From Rhodocyclaceae bacterium UBA5602 (lineage in GTDB: Bacteria > Pseudomonadota > Gammaproteobacteria > Burkholderiales > Rhodocyclaceae), in assembly GCA_002424865.1 (NCBI GenBank), contig DILC01000065.1, positions 1 to 46,569 of the forward strand: DNA of 46,569 nt, read 5' to 3'. Both the position numbers and the translations under genes were made by a program. Positions 17,578-25,596 of the stretch are shown here, piece after piece; the stretch's first letter is position 1, and each line of letters starts with the position of its first letter. The notes under the pieces were generated by a model that saw only the letters and a program-made list of their open reading frames with translations, had not been told where the DNA came from and ran no database searches.

Positions 17578-18059
17578 GCGATACCCCTGGGACGACCGCG
17601 TTTGATGCGAATAATCCACAAATGGATATTCATCAGGTGCTGAATTATTTACCGCACCGCTATCCCTTTTTGCTGATTGATCGCGTGATTGAGGTGATTC
17701 CGCATGAGCGGATCCGTGCGCTGAAAAATGTCAGCATCAATGAACCGTTTTTTCCCGGCCATTATCCTCTCCATCCCGTCATGCCAGGCGTTTTGGTCAT
17801 CGAAGCCATGGCGCAAGCGGCCGCTATTTTGTCGTTTAAAACCCTCGGGCAGCTGCCTGACGATAGCTCCGTTTATTATTTTGTCGGCATTGACAATGCG
17901 CGCTTTAAAAAGCCCGTTAGTGCGGGTGACCAATTGATTTTGGATGTGCAATTAAATCTGAACAAGCGCGGTATCTGGAAATACACGGCCGTCGCCCAAG
18001 TAGCGGACGTCGTGGTGGCAGAGGCTAGCTTGATCTGCTCGGTCAAGCCCAGCGCATGA
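17574..18059 (+). CDS. fabZ: 3-hydroxyacyl-[ACP] dehydratase FabZ
   Basis: Dehydrates 3-hydroxyacyl-ACP in fatty-acid elongation and competes with LpxA/LpxD for 3-hydroxyacyl-ACP. Hot-dog fold marks: LPHRYPFLLIDRV with the catalytic His, and FFPGHYPLHPVMPGVLVIEA with the catalytic Glu. 161 residues, with about 15 extra residues ahead of the usual MDIHQVLNYLP beginning. ATGA overlap with lpxD supports the upstream start at 17574, though MDIHQ at 17622 is possible. Overlaps lpxA by 4 bases. Confidence 0.96.
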   Translation: MSDTPGTTAFDANNPQMDIHQVLNYLPHRYPFLLIDRVIEVIPHERIRALKNVSINEPFFPGHYPLHPVMPGVLVIEAMAQAAAILSFKTLGQLPDDSSVYYFVGIDNARFKKPVSAGDQLILDVQLNLNKRGIWKYTAVAQVADVVVAEASLICSVKPSA

Positions 18060-18832
18060 CCAGCATCCACCCCACAGCCATCGTGCATGCAGGCGCAGAA
18101 CTGCATGAGAGCGTCACCGTCGGGCCTTACAGCGTCATTGGCGAGCATGTGAAAATTGGCGCAAACACCGCCATTGGCCCGCACGTAGTGGTTACCGGAC
18201 ACACCACGATAGGCGCGGACAACCGGATTTTCCAGTTTTGTTCGATTGGTGAAGTGCCGCAAGATAAAAAATACGCAGGCGAGCCAACGCGCCTGGAAAT
18301 AGGCGACCGCAACACCATCCGCGAGAGCTGCACCATTAACTGCGGCACGGTGCAGGATGTGGGTGTGACGCGTCTGGGCAATGACAACTGGATCATGGCC
18401 TATGTGCATATTGCGCATGATTGCCAGGTGGGCAACCACGTGATTTTTGCCAACAGCACGCAACTGGCCGGGCATGTGCATGTCGGCGACTGGGTGATTT
18501 TGGCGGGCTTTACGGGCGTGCATCAGTTTGTGCGTATCGGCGCGCATGGCATGACCTCGGTGGGCTCGGTGCTGTTGCAGGATATGCCGCCTTATGTGAT
18601 GGCTGCGGGCAGCCCCGCAGAACCGCGCAGCATCAATGCCGAAGGCTTGAAGCGGCGCGGGTTCCCAGTGGAGGCCATTACACATATCCGACGTGCATTT
18701 AAAACCTTGTATAAAAAAGGGCTTTCATTTGATGCGGCCAGGGCAGAGATTGCTGCCCAAGCGGTGAGTGTGCCGGAGCTTGCTGTATTGGCTGAGTTTC
18801 TTGATCAGCCGGGCAGAGGAATCATCCGCTGA
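18056..18832 (+). CDS. lpxA: UDP-N-acetylglucosamine O-acyltransferase
   Basis: First lipid A step: transfer of a 3-hydroxyacyl chain from ACP to UDP-GlcNAc in the cytoplasm. Hexapeptide repeats begin immediately (IHPTAIVHAGAEL, VTVGPYSVIGEHVKIG); the catalytic His region HIAHDCQVGN and the GFTGVHQFVRIG segment are intact. C-terminal helices (AFKTLYKKGLSF) are normal. 258 residues. Coupled to fabZ by ATGA and to lpxB by TGATG. Confidence 0.97.
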   Translation: MTSIHPTAIVHAGAELHESVTVGPYSVIGEHVKIGANTAIGPHVVVTGHTTIGADNRIFQFCSIGEVPQDKKYAGEPTRLEIGDRNTIRESCTINCGTVQDVGVTRLGNDNWIMAYVHIAHDCQVGNHVIFANSTQLAGHVHVGDWVILAGFTGVHQFVRIGAHGMTSVGSVLLQDMPPYVMAAGSPAEPRSINAEGLKRRGFPVEAITHIRRAFKTLYKKGLSFDAARAEIAAQAVSVPELAVLAEFLDQPGRGIIR

Positions 18833-19995
18833 TGGTGCGTATTGCGATGGTCGCGGGGGAGGCTTCCAGCGACCAACTGGCAGCCCATTTGATGGTTGCA
18901 TTGAAAACCCATGTGCCTGATGCCGAGTTTTATGGCATTGGCGGGCCAAAAATGCAGCGGGAAGGCTTTATTTCCCCTTGGCCTGCGGAAAAGCTTGCAG
19001 TGCGCGGCTATATGGAAGCCTTGCGTAATTATCGCGAGATTGCCCGCATCCGGCGGGAATTGCTTAAAACCTTATTGCGCGACCGGCCGGCTATTTTTAT
19101 CGGCGTGGATGGCTACGACTTTAACGTGTGGCTGGAAAAAAAACTCAAACGGGCGGGCATTCCGACGGTGCATTTTGTGAGCCCTTCGATCTGGGCCTGG
19201 CGACGCGAGCGCTTGAAGAACATCGTGCAATCCATGTCGCATATTCTGGCGCTGTATCCCTTTGAGCCCGCCTTGTATGCCGGTACGCCCGTCAAATGTA
19301 CCTTTGTCGGCCACCCGATGGCCGACGTGATCCCCTTGCAGTCAAACCGTGAAGCGATGCGCGAGCGCTTGAACATCCCGCGTAACCAGCAAGTCATCGC
19401 ACTCCTTCCCGGCAGCCGCCAGGCCGAATTGCATCACCTGGGGGAAGCTTTTATTGCCACTGCACAATTGCTGCACGAGAAAAACCCGCAGGCATTGTTT
19501 TTGGTACCGCTCACGACAGCTCAGACGCGGCGACAGTTCGAGGTTGCCCTGTGGAAACTCAAAGCCAATGAACTGCCTTTGACCCTGATGTTTGGCCACG
19601 CGGTGGATGCCTTGACCGCCTGCGATGTGGCGCTGGTCGCCAGTGGTACCGCGACATTGGAGGCTGCGCTGATTGGTCGCCCCATGGTGATTGCTTATAA
19701 AATATCCTCCTGGTCGTGGCGCATCATGCGCCGCATGGGTTATTTGCCGTGGATAGGCTTGCCCAATATTCTGGCTGGACGGTTTGTCGTGCCCGAGTTT
19801 TTGCAGGATGATGCAACACCTGAAAACTTAGCCCAGGCACTGGGCAACCTGCTGCGCGATAATCAGGTTCGATCCGGTATGCAAGGTGTTTTTGCCAGCA
19901 TGCATCAAGCGCTGCGGCAAAATACCGCGCAAAAAGCTGCGGCTGCGGTTTTGCCTTATCTGCATCGGGCCATGCAACCAAAGCCAGCCAAATGA
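18832..19995 (+). CDS. lpxB: Lipid-A-disaccharide synthase
   Basis: GT-B/GT19 glycosyltransferase joining UDP-diacylglucosamine and lipid X. Typical segments: VAGEASSDQLAAHLM at the N-terminus, GVDGYDFN, PSIWAWRRERLKNI, LLPGSRQAELHHL and the C-terminal ASGTATLEAALIGRPMVIAYK. 387 residues, normal. Start ATG shares one base with the lpxA stop; ends in an ATGA overlap with rnhB. Confidence 0.97.
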   Translation: MVRIAMVAGEASSDQLAAHLMVALKTHVPDAEFYGIGGPKMQREGFISPWPAEKLAVRGYMEALRNYREIARIRRELLKTLLRDRPAIFIGVDGYDFNVWLEKKLKRAGIPTVHFVSPSIWAWRRERLKNIVQSMSHILALYPFEPALYAGTPVKCTFVGHPMADVIPLQSNREAMRERLNIPRNQQVIALLPGSRQAELHHLGEAFIATAQLLHEKNPQALFLVPLTTAQTRRQFEVALWKLKANELPLTLMFGHAVDALTACDVALVASGTATLEAALIGRPMVIAYKISSWSWRIMRRMGYLPWIGLPNILAGRFVVPEFLQDDATPENLAQALGNLLRDNQVRSGMQGVFASMHQALRQNTAQKAAAAVLPYLHRAMQPKPAK

Positions 19996-20582
19996 ATGAG
20001 GGCATCTTTAACTTGCCACTTGTCTGCGGAGTGGATGAAGCCGGGCGCGGACCCCTGGCCGGGCCGGTGTATGCCGCAGCCGTCATTCTTGATCCTTCAC
20101 GGCCGATTGCAGGCTTGGATGACTCAAAAAAACTCAGCGAAAAAAAACGCGCGCGCTTGGCCATCGAGATTCGTGAAAAAGCATTTTCCTTTGGTATCGG
20201 CTTTGCCACGGTAGAGGAAATTGATCGACTCAATATCCTGCAAGCGACGATGCTGGCCATGCGGCGCGCGGTGGGGGCATTGCATATCAAGCCGCATGAG
20301 GCCTTGATCGACGGCAATCGTTGTCCAGAGCTTGCCTTGCCTGCACGGGCCATTATTGGCGGGGACGCGCTGGAACCCGCGATTTCGGCTGCTTCTATTC
20401 TGGCGAAAACCACGCGGGACGCCGTCATGCTGCGTTTGCATGCGGCTTATCCGCAGTATGGGCTGGATCGGCATAAAGGCTATGACACGGCAGTGCATCG
20501 GGCAGCACTCACAGCGCATGGTCCGGCGCCTTTTCATCGCAAGAGTTTTGCTCCTGTGCGCGCCCTGCTGAAAAACCCATGA
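19992..20582 (+). CDS. rnhB: Ribonuclease HII
   Basis: Removes RNA from RNA-DNA hybrids and nicks at embedded ribonucleotides. The DEAGRGPLAGPVYAAAV active-site motif, LDDSKKLSEKKR and the third acidic position (SAASILAKTTRDAVM) are visible. 196 residues, the usual size. Overlaps lpxB and the next gene by ATGA at each end, the standard lpxB-rnhB pairing. Confidence 0.96.
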   Translation: MNEGIFNLPLVCGVDEAGRGPLAGPVYAAAVILDPSRPIAGLDDSKKLSEKKRARLAIEIREKAFSFGIGFATVEEIDRLNILQATMLAMRRAVGALHIKPHEALIDGNRCPELALPARAIIGGDALEPAISAASILAKTTRDAVMLRLHAAYPQYGLDRHKGYDTAVHRAALTAHGPAPFHRKSFAPVRALLKNP

Positions 20583-21367
20583 GGACGCCGCGCCTGATTA
20601 CTTCGCGTACCAATCCTGTCTTCAAGGCCCTGAGCCTGTTAGCGAACGACCCGCGCGCACAGCGCCGCGAAGGGCGCGCTTTGGCCGATGGTATTCATCT
20701 GGTGTCTGCCTGCTTTGCTCATGGCATGCTTGTGCAGCAACTCCTGGTCAGCGAGAGCGGGCAGCGGCACCCTGAAATTGCCGCCTTGCTGGCGAATGTC
20801 ACGGGCGCGGTGGAGGGTCTGGTGTTAAGTGATGCCTTGTTTCGCGAACTCTCCGGTGTGGCAACGCCGACGGGCATTGCGGCGGTGATTGAAATCCCGC
20901 AGCCATCCATGCCGACTTTATTCACGGCAGACGTGGTGATGCTCGATGCCATTCAGGATGCCGGCAATGTGGGCACGATACTGCGCACGGCCGCCGCAGC
21001 GGGTGTGCGGGATGTGGTGCTGGGTGCTGGGTGCGCTGGCGCTTGGACGCCACGCGTTTTGCGGGCAGGGCAGGGGGCGCATTTTGCCTTGCGTATTTTT
21101 GAGCAGGCTGATTTGCTGGCTGCGCTAGATCAATGCCGTGGCACATCGGTGGCCACCGTGGCGCGGGATGGGGTGAGCCTGTACGCATTGGATTTGCGTG
21201 CCCCCAGGGTGTGGCTCTTGGGTAACGAAGGCGCAGGGCTATCGTCAGCCCTGGTGAATGCCGCTCAGGATCGCGTCACCATCCCCATGGCGCAAGAGAC
21301 TGAATCTCTGAATGTCGCGGCTGCCGCTGCCGTATGTCTGTTTGAAGCGGTGCGCCAGCGGCAGTAG
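20579..21367 (+). CDS. TrmH (SpoU)-family RNA 2'-O-methyltransferase
   Basis: Methylates a ribose 2'-OH on rRNA or tRNA using SAM through the SPOUT knot. N-terminal substrate-binding domain (about 1-105, RNPVFKAL-like ITSRTNPVFKALSLL), then knot motifs: DAIQDAGNVGTILRTAAAAG, LLGNEGAGLSSALV and IPMAQETESLNVAAAAA. 262 residues. It resembles RlmB/TsnR-type members that follow rnhB in betaproteobacteria; the exact target nucleotide is not evident. Last gene of the long plus-strand run. Confidence 0.92.
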   Translation: MRTPRLITSRTNPVFKALSLLANDPRAQRREGRALADGIHLVSACFAHGMLVQQLLVSESGQRHPEIAALLANVTGAVEGLVLSDALFRELSGVATPTGIAAVIEIPQPSMPTLFTADVVMLDAIQDAGNVGTILRTAAAAGVRDVVLGAGCAGAWTPRVLRAGQGAHFALRIFEQADLLAALDQCRGTSVATVARDGVSLYALDLRAPRVWLLGNEGAGLSSALVNAAQDRVTIPMAQETESLNVAAAAAVCLFEAVRQRQ

Positions 21368-21529
21368 CTTGCGTTGATGGCGCGTGCCGACCCTGCTCGA
21401 AAAGTTAAGGCAAAAAACCACAACAAGCCGTCCCGCTGTCCTCGCTACGCGCCAGCCCCCCGCCTGAACGCACCACCGGACGCGTCCAACGGCGGTTTCC
21501 AGGTTAAACGCGGCATTGTGTCTTGAATG

Positions 21530-22921
21530 TCACGTCGGCAAGCGCGGTAAACGAATACTCACCAAGGTTCCGCGCCCGCCTGCGCCATCATTGAGCGTGA
21601 TGCTTGCCTGATGGAACTGGACAATTTCGCGCACGATGGACAAGCCTAGTCCGCAACCATCCCCTGTGCTTTCAGGCAGGCGGTGAAAGCGTTCGAAAAT
21701 GCGTTCGCGTTCCTCTGCTGGAATACCCGGGCCAGTATCTTCAATGGTAAGCAAGGCATGGCATGTTTCTGCAGCCACGGCCACGGTGACTTTGCCCTGT
21801 TGCGGGGTATAGCGTATGGCGTTATCCAGCAAGTTCGCCAGCATTTCATGCAGCATGGTGGCATTCCCCATGACCCGCACGCTGTCCAGACCAGATTCAA
21901 AACCCAAGTCAATCTGGTGGGCCAGCGCGTTGGCGACCCACTCAGCCGTTGTGTCACGCGTGAGTTTGACGAGATCCAGCGGCTGTAAATTAAATTCCCT
22001 GCCTGACGCAGGCTCAACCCTTGCCATGGCCAATAATTGATTCACCAGATGCGAGAGCTTTAACGTGCTGGCTTGTATCCACTCCAGCGCATGGCGTATG
22101 CGGACGGGATCTTGTTCACGCAAGGCCATTTCAGCCTGCATTTGCAAGCCTGCCAATGGCGTGCGCAGTTGATGCGAGGCATCTGCTGTAAAGCGCTGCT
22201 GGTGCATCATGCTCTCCTTCAGGCGGTGCAAAAGGTTGTTCATAGCGTGCAGCAGTGGATGAACTTCTTTCGGCGAATCAGCAATCGGCACCATGCTCAA
22301 ATCGCGGTGCGAGCGTTGTTCGATGGCCTCTTGCAACTTGTCCAGTGGCCGGAGTCCGCGCCGGATACCGTAATGCACCAGGATGATGGCCAATAGGACG
22401 AGCAAGATCTGCGGCAGCATCATGGTAGTAATGACTTCATTTGCCAGTTGATCCCGTTTGGATTTTGTTTCAGCCACTTGTATGAGTGCCTCTCCCTTGG
22501 CACTTGTGCCGGTAAGGGGTAAAGAAAAGGCAACGATGCGTACCGATTTTTCGCCGAATTGGGCATCGTAATAAACATGGCCGCCAGGGGGGGGCAGCTG
22601 TGCGGGCAAGGGCAGGCCAGCTTCACCCGTAATCAACTGGCCCTTGGGATCAGTGATGCGATAATAAACCCAGTCGTCCTTGTCATATTCCAGCAGGTCG
22701 AGCGCTTTTTGCGGCAAATCCACAACCACCCGTCCCTTCACAACCAAGACCTGGTCGGCTAAAGCGAGCGCGGCACGAAAAAGCGAGCGGTCATAAGCCA
22801 GATTGGCAAAATGGTAAGCACGAAAGTAGGAGTTCACGCCCCCTAATATCAGCAACGGGATGAGCATCGACAACAGCCAGACGAGCAGCTGTCGGCGCAA
22901 TGAGCGGGATCTAGTTTTCAT
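21530..22921 (-). CDS. TctE/QseC-like sensor histidine kinase
   Basis: Inner-membrane sensor of 463 residues. A first membrane helix (about 12-32), a periplasmic domain of the two-component-sensor N-terminal type (ALADQVLVVKGRVVVDLP, DDWVYYRITDPKG), a second helix (about 165-188), a HAMP-like linker, the phospho-acceptor box FTADASHQLRTPLAGLQ and an ATPase domain with N box (LANLLDNAIRYTP), DTGPGIP and GLGLSIV. Start overlaps the regulator stop by 11 bases, so the two are translationally coupled. In TctDE-like systems the signal is often a carboxylate, but the ligand here is unknown. Confidence 0.92.
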   Translation of the reverse strand: MKTRSRSLRRQLLVWLLSMLIPLLILGGVNSYFRAYHFANLAYDRSLFRAALALADQVLVVKGRVVVDLPQKALDLLEYDKDDWVYYRITDPKGQLITGEAGLPLPAQLPPPGGHVYYDAQFGEKSVRIVAFSLPLTGTSAKGEALIQVAETKSKRDQLANEVITTMMLPQILLVLLAIILVHYGIRRGLRPLDKLQEAIEQRSHRDLSMVPIADSPKEVHPLLHAMNNLLHRLKESMMHQQRFTADASHQLRTPLAGLQMQAEMALREQDPVRIRHALEWIQASTLKLSHLVNQLLAMARVEPASGREFNLQPLDLVKLTRDTTAEWVANALAHQIDLGFESGLDSVRVMGNATMLHEMLANLLDNAIRYTPQQGKVTVAVAAETCHALLTIEDTGPGIPAEERERIFERFHRLPESTGDGCGLGLSIVREIVQFHQASITLNDGAGGRGTLVSIRLPRLPT

Positions 22922-23594
22922 GCGCAGCTTGTTCTTTTTCCAGCAAATAACCCAGCCCGCGTATGGTACGGATGCGCGCGCCTGAGCGCTCCAGTTTTTT
23001 TCTCAGGCGATGGATATAGACCTCAATGGCGTTTTCGCCCAAGTCATTGTCCCAGTTGCACAGTGCCGCCATGATTTGTTCTTTGCTGACGACTTTGCCT
23101 TGCCGTAACAGCAAGACTTCCAGGACGCTGATTTCTCGGGCAGACATTTCCAGCGTCAACTCACCACACCGAACGCGCCGTGCCGTAGGGTCGAAAGTCA
23201 GCTCGCCACAGCTCAGGTTCATATTGGAACCGAACTGCCCGCGCCGAATCAAGGCACGCACCCGCGCTTCCAGTTCAATCAGATTAAAGGGCTTGGTCAT
23301 GTAATCATCTGCACCCAGATCCAGCCCCCGCACACGGTCTTCCATCGCATCCCGCGCTGTGAGCACGAGTATCGGTGTTGTCCCACCCCGCGTGCGCAAA
23401 CGGCGTAGCACTTCAGTGCCTTCCATTTTGGGTAAGCCCAGGTCAAGAATCGCTAAATCATAGATGGCATCTTGCAGCATGGCATTGGCTTGTTCGCCAT
23501 TGGCAGCATAGTCCACCGCATAGCCAGATTGACTTAAGGCACGTGTCAAACCATCGGCTAAGGCCGGGTCATCTTCAATAATCAAAATTCGCAT
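22911..23594 (-). CDS. OmpR/PhoB-family response regulator (TctD/QseB-like)
   Basis: Receiver domain with acidic pocket IIEDD at residues 4-8, phosphorylatable Asp in AILDLGLPKMEG and the Lys in DDYMTKPF, then a winged-helix DNA-binding domain (EVYIHRLRKKLERSGARIRTIRGLGYLL). 227 residues from MRILIIEDD; the frame stays open 29 codons upstream, but that part has no family similarity. Cognate to the downstream kinase. Divergently transcribed from the small exported protein at 23812, which shares its 217-bp upstream region and is a natural candidate target. Confidence 0.94.
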   Translation of the reverse strand: MRILIIEDDPALADGLTRALSQSGYAVDYAANGEQANAMLQDAIYDLAILDLGLPKMEGTEVLRRLRTRGGTTPILVLTARDAMEDRVRGLDLGADDYMTKPFNLIELEARVRALIRRGQFGSNMNLSCGELTFDPTARRVRCGELTLEMSAREISVLEVLLLRQGKVVSKEQIMAALCNWDNDLGENAIEVYIHRLRKKLERSGARIRTIRGLGYLLEKEQAAHEN

Positions 23595-23811
23595 CGAAAT
23601 ATTTTTTCTGTAAGTTTCGTGAAAGCCTAGCTGCGTAAAGTGACATCCAAGGCAAGCGAATGGATGGAGCAAATGTCTCAAACAAATGATTCAAGTTTCT
23701 GACATTGATTGCCTTGAGCGTTTTACTGGTTTTCAAGAAGTTCTCAGGTTCATAGATTCTTAGTGTAACGGCTGTATCCATTTCAACATTTTTAAATTTC
23801 AGGAGACTTAA

Positions 23812-24036
23812 ATGTCCAAATTGTCCACTGCCCTGATCGCTGGTCTGTTCGCTGTTTCTGTTAACGTATTTGCTGCCGATGCAGCTCCCAAAGCTGCTGC
23901 TTCTGCCCCTGTCGCTGAAAAGGCTGCTGTTCCTGCCGCTGCTGAAAAGCCTGCGGCTCCTGCTAAAAAAGCAAAACACAAGCATGCCAAGAAGGCAAAA
24001 GCTGCTGCCCCTGCTGCAGAAGCCGCTGCTAAGTAA
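23812..24036 (+). CDS. Small exported Ala/Lys/Pro-rich protein
   Basis: 74 residues. The first 21 (MSKLSTALIAGLFAVSVNVFA) form a signal peptide, and the mature part is almost only Ala, Lys, Pro and Glu, with a basic core KKAKHKHAKKAKA. An AGGAGA ribosome site lies 7 bases before the ATG and a strong terminator follows, so it is very likely expressed as a single gene. The composition recalls periplasmic acid-shock-like or histone-like basic proteins, but no family can be named with confidence. The gene is divergent from the response regulator at 22911-23594. Confidence 0.75.
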   Translation: MSKLSTALIAGLFAVSVNVFAADAAPKAAASAPVAEKAAVPAAAEKPAAPAKKAKHKHAKKAKAAAPAAEAAAK

Positions 24037-24055
24037 TTCGTTTCCTGGTGGTTAC

Positions 24056-24081
24056 AAAAGCGGCGCCTTGGCGCCGCTTTT
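24056..24081 (+). terminator. Intrinsic terminator after the small Ala/Lys-rich gene
   Basis: AAAAGCGGCGCC (24056-24067) and GGCGCCGCTTTT (24070-24081) form a 12-bp stem with a tiny loop, bounded by A4 and T4. It may work in both directions. Confidence 0.8.
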
Positions 24082-24181
24082 GTTTGGTGAGCCGCCAAGA
24101 TTCATCGCTTAAGAATCGCTCATCAATAAAGGCGCTTTTAAAGTCCATCCAGATAAATTGCGCTAAATGAACTCATGCTGC

Positions 24182-24197
24182 TCAAGGCGCGCCTTGA
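24182..24197. terminator. Perfect 16-bp palindrome after the M29-like gene
   Basis: TCAAGGCGCGCCTTGA is a loop-free perfect palindrome 15 bp past the stop of the minus-strand gene. It could help end that transcript or bind a protein; there is no T tract, so the terminator call is weak. Confidence 0.3.
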
Positions 24198-24212
24198 ACA
24201 TACCGAGCGATG

Positions 24213-25184
24213 TTAAAAAAACTGCCAGGTATTGTTTTGAAAGACCAGCTGTTCATCAAGATAAACCTTTTCCGTAGCGGCAAAGACATCCACGTGATGC
24301 CTTGCGCTGGCGCGGCGAATTTGGGGCTTGGTGTACAAGCCATGTTTTGCGCCGAGCGATAAATGGATGCCGCACATGCGCTCATAGGTGCCGATATCGC
24401 TCACTTTTGTGTCTCTAGTGAACGCTCGGTTCATGCCAAAGCCCAATTCGCGTACCCAGATATCGCCTTCATCCGCGCGGATGTTGGCGAGTACCTGATC
24501 AAACGCTGGCGTAGAGTTGAAAACAGCAGACACTCTGCCGCGTGTGATCTCCAGGGTAATGGGTGTTTCTGGCTCATTGACCGCAAACGACGTGTCGCCA
24601 AAAATGAAAATCCGCACACGGCCATTGACGGCTTCCAAGTCTTGCGACTCGGTAAAAACTTCGCCGATCGGAAACTGCCCACCGACATTTTTCATCTGGC
24701 GATAATCGCCTATGTTGAGTTTGGCTGGCTCAAAGGGTGCTGCAAAAATCAGGTTTTCGCCACCACTCTCTAGCCTGCCCGATAGTGCACGGTCGATCCG
24801 TGCCTTGAGTGCATGGCCCACAGTGCGGTAATACGTCGCATCGTAAGCGAGTGCTTCAATGTAATGCAGCGCTTCACCGCCGGGCATGCGGGAAAGGTGC
24901 GGGTGTTCAATGACTTTTAATGAGCGCTTGAACAGCTCAATGCGAATGCGATAAGCCTCCAGGCGAAAACTGGTGGATTGGATCAGAACCACAAGGTCGC
25001 CCGCAGAGAGCAAATCGATCGCCGCAAGAATGGCTTCCGGCGAGGAGCTGTCAAAGTCGATAAATTGGGCGTTGGGCAGGCAGTTTTGGTAGGCCGTTGT
25101 CAAGGTCATGGCCAAATCGGATTGCGAATCTGCGACGACCAGCGCTGATTGTGGATATTGATACCCAATGGCCAGTGAAAGCAT
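24213..25184 (-). CDS. M29 aminopeptidase-like / NicX-like metalloprotein
   Basis: About 323 residues with the C-terminal catalytic pattern of the M29 leucyl aminopeptidase family, which also contains the iron dioxygenase NicX. Candidate metal ligands in order: Glu in FPIGEVFTES, Glu in VRELGFGMN, His in CGIHLSLGAKHGLY (with the following Tyr), and the HxD pair in HHVDVFA. The N-terminal half carries the family's alpha/beta domain (LSAGDLVVLIQSTSFRL). Whether it is a peptidase or an oxygenase cannot be decided. The start is uncertain: ATG at 25184 has only a distant GAGAAG, and the frame remains open about 40 codons upstream without any ATG, GTG or TTG. The 412-bp gap beyond (25185-25596) shows no other gene. 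Confidence 0.65.
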   Translation of the reverse strand: MLSLAIGYQYPQSALVVADSQSDLAMTLTTAYQNCLPNAQFIDFDSSSPEAILAAIDLLSAGDLVVLIQSTSFRLEAYRIRIELFKRSLKVIEHPHLSRMPGGEALHYIEALAYDATYYRTVGHALKARIDRALSGRLESGGENLIFAAPFEPAKLNIGDYRQMKNVGGQFPIGEVFTESQDLEAVNGRVRIFIFGDTSFAVNEPETPITLEITRGRVSAVFNSTPAFDQVLANIRADEGDIWVRELGFGMNRAFTRDTKVSDIGTYERMCGIHLSLGAKHGLYTKPQIRRASARHHVDVFAATEKVYLDEQLVFQNNTWQFF

Positions 25185-25596
25185 GTCGGAGATATTCTTC
25201 TCAGCGCGTTCAAGGGATTGTTTGGGCAGGGAGGCCGTGCAGGCGGGGCGAGTGTTGATTATTTTCTCCAGATGCGTGCATCGGGATGTGAGGCCCCATG
25301 GCGAGCAAAACGTAATTGATTTTTCATTTTAGACGATAAGCCACTCAATCGCGGACGGCATTTACCCTGCCAAATTCAGCCTGCCAGTGGGTCGTTTTTA
25401 GAAAGTTTTATCGCCGTCATTATTCAAAGGTGAAATAAAAGCTATTTTCCGTAATGCAGCATTTCTCGGTGGTGATCAAATAAACTGCCGGGCACTTTCT
25501 CGTACAGTTAGAGCACAGCCGGTGTTGACTAGATGCTGATTGTGTGAGTTGAGTGGGAAGTTTTTAACAAGAATTAATCAAGGAGAATTTTTAAAG

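Noticed and set aside
21377..21526. A 49-codon plus-strand ORF (MARADPARKVKAK...) in the gap after the TrmH-family gene
   Set aside because: No ribosome site, Pro/Arg-rich composition typical of chance ORFs in GC-rich DNA, and no recognisable family.
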